A stretch of DNA of 9,908 bases, from positions 1 to 9,908 of the forward strand of contig JAHWKS010000114.1 in assembly GCA_019347795.1 (NCBI GenBank), given 5' to 3'. Within the stretch, counting starts at the first letter, position 1. Every line of letters starts with the position of its first letter. This document shows positions 1-6,662 of the stretch, piece by piece. Source of the stretch: Planctomycetota bacterium (lineage in GTDB: Bacteria > Planctomycetota > Planctomycetia > Pirellulales > Pirellulaceae). The translations under genes and the position numbers were made by a program. The notes beneath the pieces were generated by a model, which was not told the DNA's origin, made no database searches, and saw only the letters and a program-made list of their open reading frames with translations.

Positions 1-1
1 C

Positions 2-409
2 TTCCGCAAGGAGTTCGCCCGGGAGCACGGCAAGAAGATTCGCGGCTTCACCACCAGCGTCAGCCGCAAGTTTCTCGGGTACGACTGGCCGGGGAACGTC
101 CGCGAGCTGCGGAACATGGTCAACTCGATGGCGGTGCTCGATATCGACGGCGTGCTGGACCAGGACGACTTGCCGTCGGAGTTGATGGACGCGGAGGAGG
201 CCGCCCCGCCTCCTTCCGCGGACGGCCAGCCCGTCGCCGGTCCGCCGGAGCTGATCGGCCGCACCATGGACGACATCGAGCGGTGGGCGATCGAGAACAC
301 GCTCGCTCTGCACAACGGCAACCGCGAGGAGACTGCCAAGACGCTGGGCATCGGCGCCCGCACGCTGTACCGGAAACTGGAGAAATATCGCGAGGAGGAG
401 AATGCCTGA
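2..409 (+). CDS. Sigma-54-dependent response regulator (NtrC family), C-terminal part, 5' truncated by window edge
   Basis: The reading frame is open from base 2 and ends at TGA 407-409; the start lies outside the window. The visible protein (about 135 residues) begins in the C-terminal lid of the AAA+ sigma-54 activator domain, marked by the family signature WPGNVRELRNMV (tryptophan codon at 86-88). After a Pro/Ala-rich linker comes a Fis-type helix-turn-helix, ending ETAKTLGIGARTLYRKLEKY. Proteins of this family bind upstream enhancers and use ATP to open sigma-54 RNA polymerase promoters. The receiver and catalytic AAA+ parts cannot be seen, so the input signal is unknown. The last 8 nt overlap mutL in another frame, which suggests co-transcription. 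The GC-rich codon use matches mutL. The family call is secure; the exact regulator is not identifiable. Confidence 0.93.
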   Translation, partial: FRKEFAREHGKKIRGFTTSVSRKFLGYDWPGNVRELRNMVNSMAVLDIDGVLDQDDLPSELMDAEEAAPPPSADGQPVAGPPELIGRTMDDIERWAIENTLALHNGNREETAKTLGIGARTLYRKLEKYREEENA

Positions 410-2330
410 GATCCGCGTCTTGACGGCCAGCGTCGTCAACAAGATCGCCGCCGGCGAAGTGATCGAGCGGCCGGCGAGCGTCGTCAAAGAGCTGATGGAG
501 AACGCCGTGGACGCCGGCGCCGCGCGGATCGACGTGACGCTGGAGAAGGGGGGCATCGACCTGGTGCGCATCGTCGATGACGGCTGCGGCATCCACCCCG
601 AGCAGCTTCCCCTGGCGGTGGCCAGCCACGCCACCAGCAAGATCCGCGATGCAGACGACCTGTTCCGCGTGGGGACGCTCGGCTTTCGCGGCGAGGCGCT
701 GGCGTCGATCGCCGAGGTGAGCCAGCTCCGCATTCGCAGCCGGCCGGCGGAAGCGCAGGCCGGGGCCGAGCTGGAGGTGATCGGCGGCCGAGCGGGCGAG
801 ATCGCGCCTTGCGGCTGCGCCGTCGGCACGACATTGGAAGTCCGCAATCTCTTCTGCAACACGCCGGTGCGGCGGAAGTTTTTGCGCACCACGCCCACCG
901 AAGTCGGGCATTGCAGCGAGGCGTTCACGCGGATCGCCCTGGCGTTCCCGACGATCCACTTCACGCTTCGCCACAATGAGCGGGTGCTGCACGAGTTGCC
1001 CGCGGTGGCGAACTGGCGGGAACGGATCGCGGCGATCTTCCCCGGCGATCTGGCCGAGAGCTTGATCCCGGTGGAAAGCGGCGACGGCCAGGTGCGGCTG
1101 ACCGGCTTCGCGGCCGATCCTAGCCAGAACCGCTCGAACAACCGCATGCAGTATCTGCTGCTCAACGGCCGCTGCATCCGCGACCGCTCGCTGCAGCACG
1201 CCTTGGGCGAGGCGTATCGCGGGCTGCTGCTCACGGGGCGGTATCCGATCGCGTTCCTGCGATTGGAGATGCCGCCCGACCTGGTCGATGTGAACGTGCA
1301 TCCCTCGAAGCTGGAGGTGCGGTTTCAGGACGGCGGGCGGGTTTATAGCCAGTTGCTGGGGGCGATTCGGAAGAAGTTTTTGGCGACGGATTTGACTGCA
1401 CGGGTAGCGAGCGCCCGGCCGCACGCGTTGGAGGAGGCGCCGGCGGCGGCGCATGACGACGACGCGGCGGAGCGGCATCGACGGGAGTTGGTCGAGTGGG
1501 CGAAGGGACAGCTCGGCGCCCATCAGGACGATGAGGAGGAGGAGTTTGCATCGCAGGCGCCTCCTCCCTATGCCGCGCGGCAGCCGGAGTTCGACCTCGA
1601 TTACGAGCCGCCTCCTTCGGCCCCGCTCACGGCGACGCGGCTGGATCGCTCCTGGTCCCCCGGCGGCGGCTCACGCCCGCCGGCCGTTCACAACGGACAC
1701 GCGCCTTCGCCGCCGCACGCGAACGCCGCCGCCGCGCCGCATCCGGCGGAGCCGCCGCGGCGGGCGCTGGCGATGCAGGTGCAAAACCGCTACCTCGTGA
1801 CCGAGACCGAGGAGGGGATGGTCGTCATCGATCAGCACGCCCTTCACGAGCGCGTCCTCTACGAGCAGTTGCGCGACAAGGTCCTCTCGCGATCGCTGGA
1901 GACGCAGCGGTTGTTGGCGCCCGAGCCGGTGCACCTCACGCCCGAGGAAGCCGCCGCGGCCCTGGAGGCCAAAGACCTGCTGGCGCAGTTGGGCGTGCAG
2001 GTCGAGCCGTTCGGCGGCGACACGGTCCTGGTGTCGAGCTATCCGGCGATGCTGGCCAACATCAACCCGGCCGAAGTGCTGCGTCAAGCGGTCGAGCATC
2101 TCCTCTCCGGCGGCAAACAGCCTGAGCGCCGCGATCTTCTGGACGAGCTCCTGCACATGATCTCCTGCAAGGCCGCCATCAAAGCCGGGGACCGCCTCTC
2201 CCCCGAGGAAATCGACACCTTGATCCAACAGCGGCATCTTTTTCAAGACACCCACCACTGCCCGCACGGCCGCCCCACCTCGCTCGTGTTCACCCGCGAA
2301 GAGCTGGACCGGCGGTTCAAGCGGACGTAA
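402..2330 (+). CDS. mutL: DNA mismatch repair protein MutL, endonuclease type
   Basis: MutL couples mismatch recognition by MutS to strand incision and excision. The 642-residue protein starts at ATG 402, preceded by AGGAGG at 393-398. The N-terminal GHKL ATPase has ELMENAVDAGA (E33, N34), DDGCG (59-63), ATSKI (77-81) and GTLGFRGEAL (91-100). A low-complexity Pro/Ala/His-rich linker covers roughly residues 330-455. The C-terminal dimerisation domain carries the nuclease motif DQHALHERVLYE, with D477 encoded at 1830-1832. It also has SCKAAIKAGD and CPHGRP (C620), the companion metal-site motifs of nicking MutL proteins. This means a MutH-independent, methylation-independent repair pathway, as is usual outside gammaproteobacteria. 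Length is normal. It overlaps the upstream regulator by 8 nt and is probably co-transcribed with it. The foreign-looking cassette begins directly after its stop codon. Confidence 0.98.
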   Translation: MPEIRVLTASVVNKIAAGEVIERPASVVKELMENAVDAGAARIDVTLEKGGIDLVRIVDDGCGIHPEQLPLAVASHATSKIRDADDLFRVGTLGFRGEALASIAEVSQLRIRSRPAEAQAGAELEVIGGRAGEIAPCGCAVGTTLEVRNLFCNTPVRRKFLRTTPTEVGHCSEAFTRIALAFPTIHFTLRHNERVLHELPAVANWRERIAAIFPGDLAESLIPVESGDGQVRLTGFAADPSQNRSNNRMQYLLLNGRCIRDRSLQHALGEAYRGLLLTGRYPIAFLRLEMPPDLVDVNVHPSKLEVRFQDGGRVYSQLLGAIRKKFLATDLTARVASARPHALEEAPAAAHDDDAAERHRRELVEWAKGQLGAHQDDEEEEFASQAPPPYAARQPEFDLDYEPPPSAPLTATRLDRSWSPGGGSRPPAVHNGHAPSPPHANAAAAPHPAEPPRRALAMQVQNRYLVTETEEGMVVIDQHALHERVLYEQLRDKVLSRSLETQRLLAPEPVHLTPEEAAAALEAKDLLAQLGVQVEPFGGDTVLVSSYPAMLANINPAEVLRQAVEHLLSGGKQPERRDLLDELLHMISCKAAIKAGDRLSPEEIDTLIQQRHLFQDTHHCPHGRPTSLVFTREELDRRFKRT

Positions 2331-2344
2331 CCTGTTGGACTTTG

Positions 2345-2372
2345 TTGTGAATAGACGCCCACGGGTTACAAT
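2345..2372 (+). promoter_or_regulatory. Candidate sigma-70 promoter of the cassette
   Basis: TTGTGA (2345-2350) and TACAAT (2367-2372) are separated by 16 bp. The second is 5 of 6 to the -10 consensus and the first 4 of 6 to the -35 consensus. Transcription would start near 2379, where a CACGTG palindrome (2379-2384) lies. It is the only good match I see in the 93-nt gap after mutL, and no terminator hairpin is visible there, so read-through from mutL is also possible. Confidence 0.5.
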
Positions 2373-2385
2373 GGGGGGCACGTGG

Positions 2386-2414
2386 GACTGTGAATGAACC
2401 TCCATCGACTGTGA
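2386..2414 (+). repeat. Two GACTGTGA direct repeats 21 bp apart, possible operator
   Basis: GACTGTGA occurs at 2386-2393 and 2407-2414. The TGTGA core occurs a third time at 2346-2350, within the candidate -35. Spacings of 43 and 21 bp are close to four and two DNA turns, so a bound protein would meet all three on the same face. The site lies between the likely transcription start and the first cassette gene. A regulator, perhaps the ParB-like protein itself, could bind here, but five-base cores can recur by chance. Confidence 0.35.
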
Positions 2415-2422
2415 GGAAGGAG
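2413..2422 (+). promoter_or_regulatory. Ribosome binding site of the ParB-like gene
   Basis: The purine run GAGGAAGGAG ends one base before ATG 2424. Pairing through GAGGAAGG leaves a 3-nt spacer, which is short but workable. An in-frame ATG at 2439 would have a spacer of about 16 nt and is less likely. The strong site supports 2424 as the start. Confidence 0.6.
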
Positions 2423-2423
2423 C

Positions 2424-3833
2424 ATGCCACCGATTACGATGCCCGCTGAGCGCGTGATTATTGGGGATTTTGCGGAGGAAATCCGCAAGCGAAAGACCCA
2501 AACCGTCAAGCCGTCGAAGATCGTCATCGACTTCAGGACTGAGAAACGAGATGGTGTCGAGCGTGAAGTGTTTCGCGTCCCCATCGAGTTGCTTCGCTTT
2601 CGCAAAGACAATGGCCGAATCTCGTCGGACGTAACTGATTACGAGAAAAACGTTGGTCCGCTCGACGAGAGTAACGATGGACACCAAGCGATCGTTGGAG
2701 AGTATTTGGCGGAAAAGGATCCTGAAAAGAGTGCGATACTGCGAAAGTCGATAATACACAGCGGCCAAGATAGGCCAGCGATTATCACCTGCGACGGGTT
2801 CCTCATCGACGGCAATCGCCGGAAGCTTGTTCTTGAGAAGCTCCACCGCGAATTCCCGGAAGAACCCAGCTACGCTTATATGAAGGTAGTCATCCTGCCA
2901 GGGCCGGACGACGAGGGCGGCCCGCCTACCCTGTACGATATCGAAAAGCTCGAAAATCGATATCAGCTTCAGAGCGACGGCAAGTCCGAGTACTACGGTT
3001 TTGACAGAGCGCTGTCGATCAAGCGAAAAATCAAAATAGGTTTCACCCTCGAGGAGCAACTCCGCGACGACCCAAGGTACGCAGAGGCAAGTGCGGCTGA
3101 AATCGAGAAGGCGAAACGCGAGGTTGAGAAGAAGTATCTGAAACCCCTGGAGTGCGCGGACCGCTATCTTGCCCAATTTCGGCGGTCTGGACAATATCGA
3201 ACAATTTCAAAGGGGATGTCTGATCCGGAGGGACGTTGGCAAGCGCTGGTTGATTATAGCGAGTCGTATGCTCGCTATTTTTCGAGTCCCAAGAAGCTGG
3301 CCGAACTAGGGATAGAGGAAGACGAGGTTGGGGCAATCGAGGAGGCCGCCTTCGACATTGTTCGTCTTCGCACTATTCCCGAAATGCCGAAGGTTCACCT
3401 GATAATGCGGAGCCTTCCAAAGTATTGCGGGACGCCGAAGGGCAAGAGCGAGATTCTGAAAATTCCTGAGGAAGTAGAGCCGACGCTACCACCTTCCGAG
3501 TGCAGAGGCGACGATGGCGCTCCCCTAAGCCCGGAAGAGATAGACGCGAGGTGGGCGAGCAAGGCCAAGCGAGCGATCACACATCGGCTTAAAAAGGCGA
3601 GCCAGCGCCACGATTTACAAAGGGATCGCGAGACTCCTTTAAGTCTCCTTGAGGCGGCGCACAAGAAACTGACTCACCGAGATATGGATATAAAGTCCAT
3701 AAATATGGCGGACATTCATCGGGCGCGTGAATTGGTTGTCGCTATTAAAGAACGTGCTGACGAGCTCGAAGGAGACATTTACCGCTGCGAGAAGAGCCTG
3801 AAGAGCCTCATGGCCAAAGGCAGAGCAAAATGA
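2424..3833 (+). CDS. ParB/sulfiredoxin-fold DNA-binding or nuclease-like protein, first gene of the cassette
   Basis: The 469-residue protein has a ParB-like N-terminal half. Residues around 48-60 (FRVPIELLRFR) resemble the first strand of the ParB domain. The segment SGQDRPAIITCDGFLIDGNR follows the family pattern of a conserved Gln-Pro-Ile strand leading to the nucleotide-loop motif, here D129-G130-N131-R132-R133. Further on, E177-N178-R179 and the next helix look like the ENxxR region of ParB/Spo0J. The C-terminal half is charged, mostly helical and probably coiled-coil near the end (about 425-469); I recognise no further domain. Relatives in this superfamily bind DNA, use CTP or have nuclease activity; which applies here is not readable. 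It overlaps the helicase gene by 4 nt (ATGA), implying coupled translation. With no ParA partner, a chromosome-partition role is unlikely; DNA recognition or operon regulation within a defence system is inferred. Confidence 0.75.
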   Translation: MPPITMPAERVIIGDFAEEIRKRKTQTVKPSKIVIDFRTEKRDGVEREVFRVPIELLRFRKDNGRISSDVTDYEKNVGPLDESNDGHQAIVGEYLAEKDPEKSAILRKSIIHSGQDRPAIITCDGFLIDGNRRKLVLEKLHREFPEEPSYAYMKVVILPGPDDEGGPPTLYDIEKLENRYQLQSDGKSEYYGFDRALSIKRKIKIGFTLEEQLRDDPRYAEASAAEIEKAKREVEKKYLKPLECADRYLAQFRRSGQYRTISKGMSDPEGRWQALVDYSESYARYFSSPKKLAELGIEEDEVGAIEEAAFDIVRLRTIPEMPKVHLIMRSLPKYCGTPKGKSEILKIPEEVEPTLPPSECRGDDGAPLSPEEIDARWASKAKRAITHRLKKASQRHDLQRDRETPLSLLEAAHKKLTHRDMDIKSINMADIHRARELVVAIKERADELEGDIYRCEKSLKSLMAKGRAK

Positions 3834-5746
3834 TCCGTGTTGAGTTGGTGAGAAACCGTTTAGAAATACGCGCCGACGCGAGTCAGCTTCGTCCTCGCGA
3901 TAACAACCAACTTGCATTCTGGGGCTTCGTCGCTACCGACACCGGGAGCTGGGTTTTTTCCGCTCTCGAGGGTGGTGCCGAGAACGAGCTAATGCCAAAG
4001 CTGGTGGCGTACTTCAAGCGACGGCAACTGCCATTTATGCTCTCGCCGGAGTTGGAGCGCGTAGTTGATGACACTCGTCAGGAACAAGAGCTTCTATCGC
4101 ACGCGGTTGAAAGATGCGCAAAGTTTAAGAACGCTGCGCTTGATCTTCCCGAAGCCAAGCAATTTGTTGCCTTTTTGCTGCGACACGTTCCGCGGCACCT
4201 AAAGGACCACCAAGTAAAGGCAGCATTGCACTTGCTTTATGCCGTAAACGCGGCAAATTTCTCCGTTCCAGGAAGCGGCAAGACCACGGTCGTTCTCGCT
4301 GTATATGAGCGACTGCGGACATTAGGGGAAGTTGACGCCCTGTTCGTCGTCGGACCGCCGTCCTGTTTTCGTCCATGGCAGGACGAGTTCGAAGCAACCC
4401 TCGGCCGCTGCCCGGACGCTAAAGTGCTGGCGGGAGGCGATATCGATCTAAGGCGGTACCTGTATCTAACTAGGCGTGATGCGGCAAGCGAACTGTATCT
4501 CACGACATACCAGACTTTGCAGCACGATTGGGAGCACGTTCGCGTTCTATTTCAGCGACAAGGCATCCGTTTTTTTCTCGTCGTAGACGAAGGCCACTAC
4601 ATCAAACAGGTTGGCGGCGCGTGGGCCCAGGCCGTTCTTAATGTGGCAAAGCACGCGGTGCGGCGATGCGTTCTAACCGGAACGCCGTTTCCGAGAAGCT
4701 ACACCGACTCGTTTAATCTTTTCGATGTACTGTGGCCGGGCGTTTCGCCGCTTTTCACCGCTGATCGGCACAGAATTGAGGTTCTTGCGCAGCGGAAGCA
4801 ATTCGTTGAGGCGGCAACGATTCTGAAGAGAGCAATCGGTCCGCTCTTCTACCGCGTCCGGAAGTCGGAACTCAACCTAGCGCCGCAGGTGTATCACGAA
4901 CCTATTAAAGTTCGGATGAATGATCGGGAGCGCAAAGTGTACGACTCAATCCTCGATCGGATCATCGCGAATTCCGAATCCGACTTTTTTCGTGATTTCG
5001 ACGTCTTATGCAAATTACGTCGCGGGCGCATGATGCGCCTGCGCCAGTGTGTCTCCTACGCGGGCTTGATGGCTACAGCTGTTAGCGAGTACGTAGAAAA
5101 TCTTGCCACCGACAACTACGCACTAGCGAAGATAATTCATCATTACGACAAGCTCGAAGTCCCCGGAAAGATCGCCGTACTCAGAAGCCTGGTGCGCCGC
5201 CTCCGGAAGGACGGACAGAAGGTGGTCGTGTGGTCCAACTTCGTGGGGACATTGAGGCTTCTCGTCCGGCATCTTGAAGCAGATGGCTACGGAGTTGGGT
5301 TAGTCTATGGTGGAACACCCTTTGAACGTTCGAGCGTTCCCGAAGAGGCGTCTCGGGAAGAGATCATTCGTGAGTTTGTCAGGGCGCACAGCGACATCTC
5401 GGTACTCGTTGCTAATCCGGCAGCATGTGCCGAGTCGGTCTCCCTTCACAAGACGTGTTCACACGCGATCTATTATGATTTGTCGTACAACTGTGCCCAA
5501 TACGTTCAATCCTTGGATCGCGTTCACCGCGTAGGCGGCTCCGAGGAACAAGAGGCGCATTATTACTTTTTGGAATATGAGGGTACTATAGATCGGGACA
5601 TCCTTGCCAATCTACGTCAAAAGGCCAAGAACATGAGCGGCGTCATCGATGAGGAATTTCCGATTTATTCTCTCGACATGTTCGCTGAGGACGAGGAGCT
5701 CGAAGCATATGACCGACTCTTTGGTCGCGGACCCCGGCCTTTTTGA
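3830..5746 (+). CDS. SNF2-type superfamily 2 helicase/translocase
   Basis: This 638-residue protein is an ATP-driven double-stranded-DNA translocase by motif content. An N-terminal region of about 120 residues without a recognised fold precedes a Q-like motif (LKDHQ). Motif I is SVPGSGKTT (K151), motif II is VVDEGHYIK (D253, E254), and motif III is LTGTP (282-286). The helicase C domain shows VVVWSNFVGTL, then NPAACAESVSLH, and motif VI QSLDRVHRVGG (Q560, R564, R567). The QxxDRxHR form is typical of SNF2 proteins, although motif I lacks the usual DExGLGKT and motif VI ends in G rather than Q. The start ATG 3830 overlaps the preceding stop (ATGA) and has AAAGG at 3816-3820. No DUF1998 or nuclease domain is fused, so it probably moves DNA for the nuclease encoded next. 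It is shorter than the roughly 1000-residue DrmD helicase of DISARM. Confidence 0.93.
   Translation: MIRVELVRNRLEIRADASQLRPRDNNQLAFWGFVATDTGSWVFSALEGGAENELMPKLVAYFKRRQLPFMLSPELERVVDDTRQEQELLSHAVERCAKFKNAALDLPEAKQFVAFLLRHVPRHLKDHQVKAALHLLYAVNAANFSVPGSGKTTVVLAVYERLRTLGEVDALFVVGPPSCFRPWQDEFEATLGRCPDAKVLAGGDIDLRRYLYLTRRDAASELYLTTYQTLQHDWEHVRVLFQRQGIRFFLVVDEGHYIKQVGGAWAQAVLNVAKHAVRRCVLTGTPFPRSYTDSFNLFDVLWPGVSPLFTADRHRIEVLAQRKQFVEAATILKRAIGPLFYRVRKSELNLAPQVYHEPIKVRMNDRERKVYDSILDRIIANSESDFFRDFDVLCKLRRGRMMRLRQCVSYAGLMATAVSEYVENLATDNYALAKIIHHYDKLEVPGKIAVLRSLVRRLRKDGQKVVVWSNFVGTLRLLVRHLEADGYGVGLVYGGTPFERSSVPEEASREEIIREFVRAHSDISVLVANPAACAESVSLHKTCSHAIYYDLSYNCAQYVQSLDRVHRVGGSEEQEAHYYFLEYEGTIDRDILANLRQKAKNMSGVIDEEFPIYSLDMFAEDEELEAYDRLFGRGPRPF
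5693..5698 (+). promoter_or_regulatory. Ribosome binding site fixing the DUF3883 gene start at 5709
   Basis: GAGGAG lies 10 nt upstream of ATG 5709, inside the end of the helicase gene. The longer in-frame start at 5649 has no purine-rich site upstream and would give a 98-nt overlap, so 5709 is preferred. Confidence 0.6.
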
Positions 5747-6650
5747 CCGCGTTCGTTGGAACAATATTTACACGCTGTATCGTTTGGCTTGCGACCTAAG
5801 GAATTCTCCCAAGTCATATGTACGACGAAGGTTTGAGGAGCACGCGACCGAGTTCGAGAGGACACTGGAGTTCATGGAGGGTGTTGGATTCGTTTGCCAG
5901 CATGACTCAAGACTCGGCGCTGCTGAGAATTGCCGGGTAAAAGGAATAACGCCGGAGCAATTGCTTGATCAGTGTAGACGTCACCCGAGCTTTGGTCCAG
6001 CCTTGCGCAGCTATTTCCGACAGTTTAGGGTCGACGCGGATGGGCGGGTGGTTCGGCACCACGGAGGCGGATCCTGCACTGAGTTCTTTGGAATTCGTGA
6101 TTTATTGATGGACCTTCGTGTTGTATTGTTCGACAACTCACACTGCTGCTATGAACTTGCCCCGGACCAGTACGAACTTTTTATTGAGGCCCACCGTTCG
6201 GCTGGGCCGTCTCACCCCTCCCGTCTGACGCGGCGGTTAGAGCAGCGCCGAAGCGTGGGGGCGGACGTTGAGGCAGCCGTCATCGACTATGAGAGAAGCC
6301 GAATAGCTCCGGAGAATCCAGCTCGTGTTAGGCACGTCGCAGCGTGGGACAGCGCGGCAGGCTACGATATCGAGAGCATAACTGTGGAGCAGGCTCGGCA
6401 TTTGCCCCGTTACATCGAGGTAAAGGCGGTATCCGCTGTAACGTACCGGTTTTACTGGTCGCGAACCGAGATTGCAATGGCGAAGTTGTTGAAGAAGCTC
6501 TACTACTTGTACCTCGTACCTGTCGCCGGGAATCGGGTGCAGCTAGATCAGCTGCGAATTGTGGAGAATCCGCTTGAAAGAATCCTGACCGACGGCGGTG
6601 ATTGGGCGGTGGAGCCGGAGGTTCTGTGCTGTCAACTTTCGCCGTGTTGA
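5709..6650 (+). CDS. DUF3883-domain protein, putative PD-(D/E)XK restriction endonuclease
   Basis: The 313-residue product (from ATG 5709) has a helical N-terminal part (residues about 10-60, perhaps winged-helix), a middle region of unknown fold and a C-terminal domain that matches the DUF3883 pattern. That domain reads GYDIES (D220), then YIEVK (E237, K239), then a strand and a helix containing RTEIAMAKLL, ending in YYLYLVPV. The D...ExK arrangement is the catalytic signature of PD-(D/E)XK nucleases, and DUF3883 domains are often found with helicases and methylases in defence loci. I infer that this is the DNA-cutting subunit, driven or loaded by the SNF2 protein. It overlaps the helicase gene by 38 nt and is followed 12 nt later by the methylase. 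The N-terminal two-thirds could hold target recognition, but no motif proves it. A role as a structural or regulatory protein with a dead nuclease fold remains possible. Confidence 0.75.
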   Translation: MTDSLVADPGLFDRVRWNNIYTLYRLACDLRNSPKSYVRRRFEEHATEFERTLEFMEGVGFVCQHDSRLGAAENCRVKGITPEQLLDQCRRHPSFGPALRSYFRQFRVDADGRVVRHHGGGSCTEFFGIRDLLMDLRVVLFDNSHCCYELAPDQYELFIEAHRSAGPSHPSRLTRRLEQRRSVGADVEAAVIDYERSRIAPENPARVRHVAAWDSAAGYDIESITVEQARHLPRYIEVKAVSAVTYRFYWSRTEIAMAKLLKKLYYLYLVPVAGNRVQLDQLRIVENPLERILTDGGDWAVEPEVLCCQLSPC

Positions 6651-6662
6651 TGGAACGAAAGA

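Noticed and set aside
120..1523. Long minus-strand open frame (467 codons) opposite mutL
   Set aside because: It mirrors mutL in GC-rich DNA, has an Arg/Pro/Ala-rich composition and shows no family motif.
2358..2386. CCCACG / CGTGGG inverted repeat as a mutL terminator
   Set aside because: The stem is only 6 bp with a 17-nt loop, no T-run follows, and it overlaps the candidate -10 box.
1671..3194. 507-codon minus-strand open frame crossing the mutL/island boundary
   Set aside because: It runs antisense to two genes with clear motifs and crosses a composition break. Its protein has no recognisable domain.
5649..5708. Longer start for the DUF3883 gene at ATG 5649
   Set aside because: There is no ribosome site upstream and the overlap would be 98 nt. 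ATG 5709 has GAGGAG 10 nt upstream.
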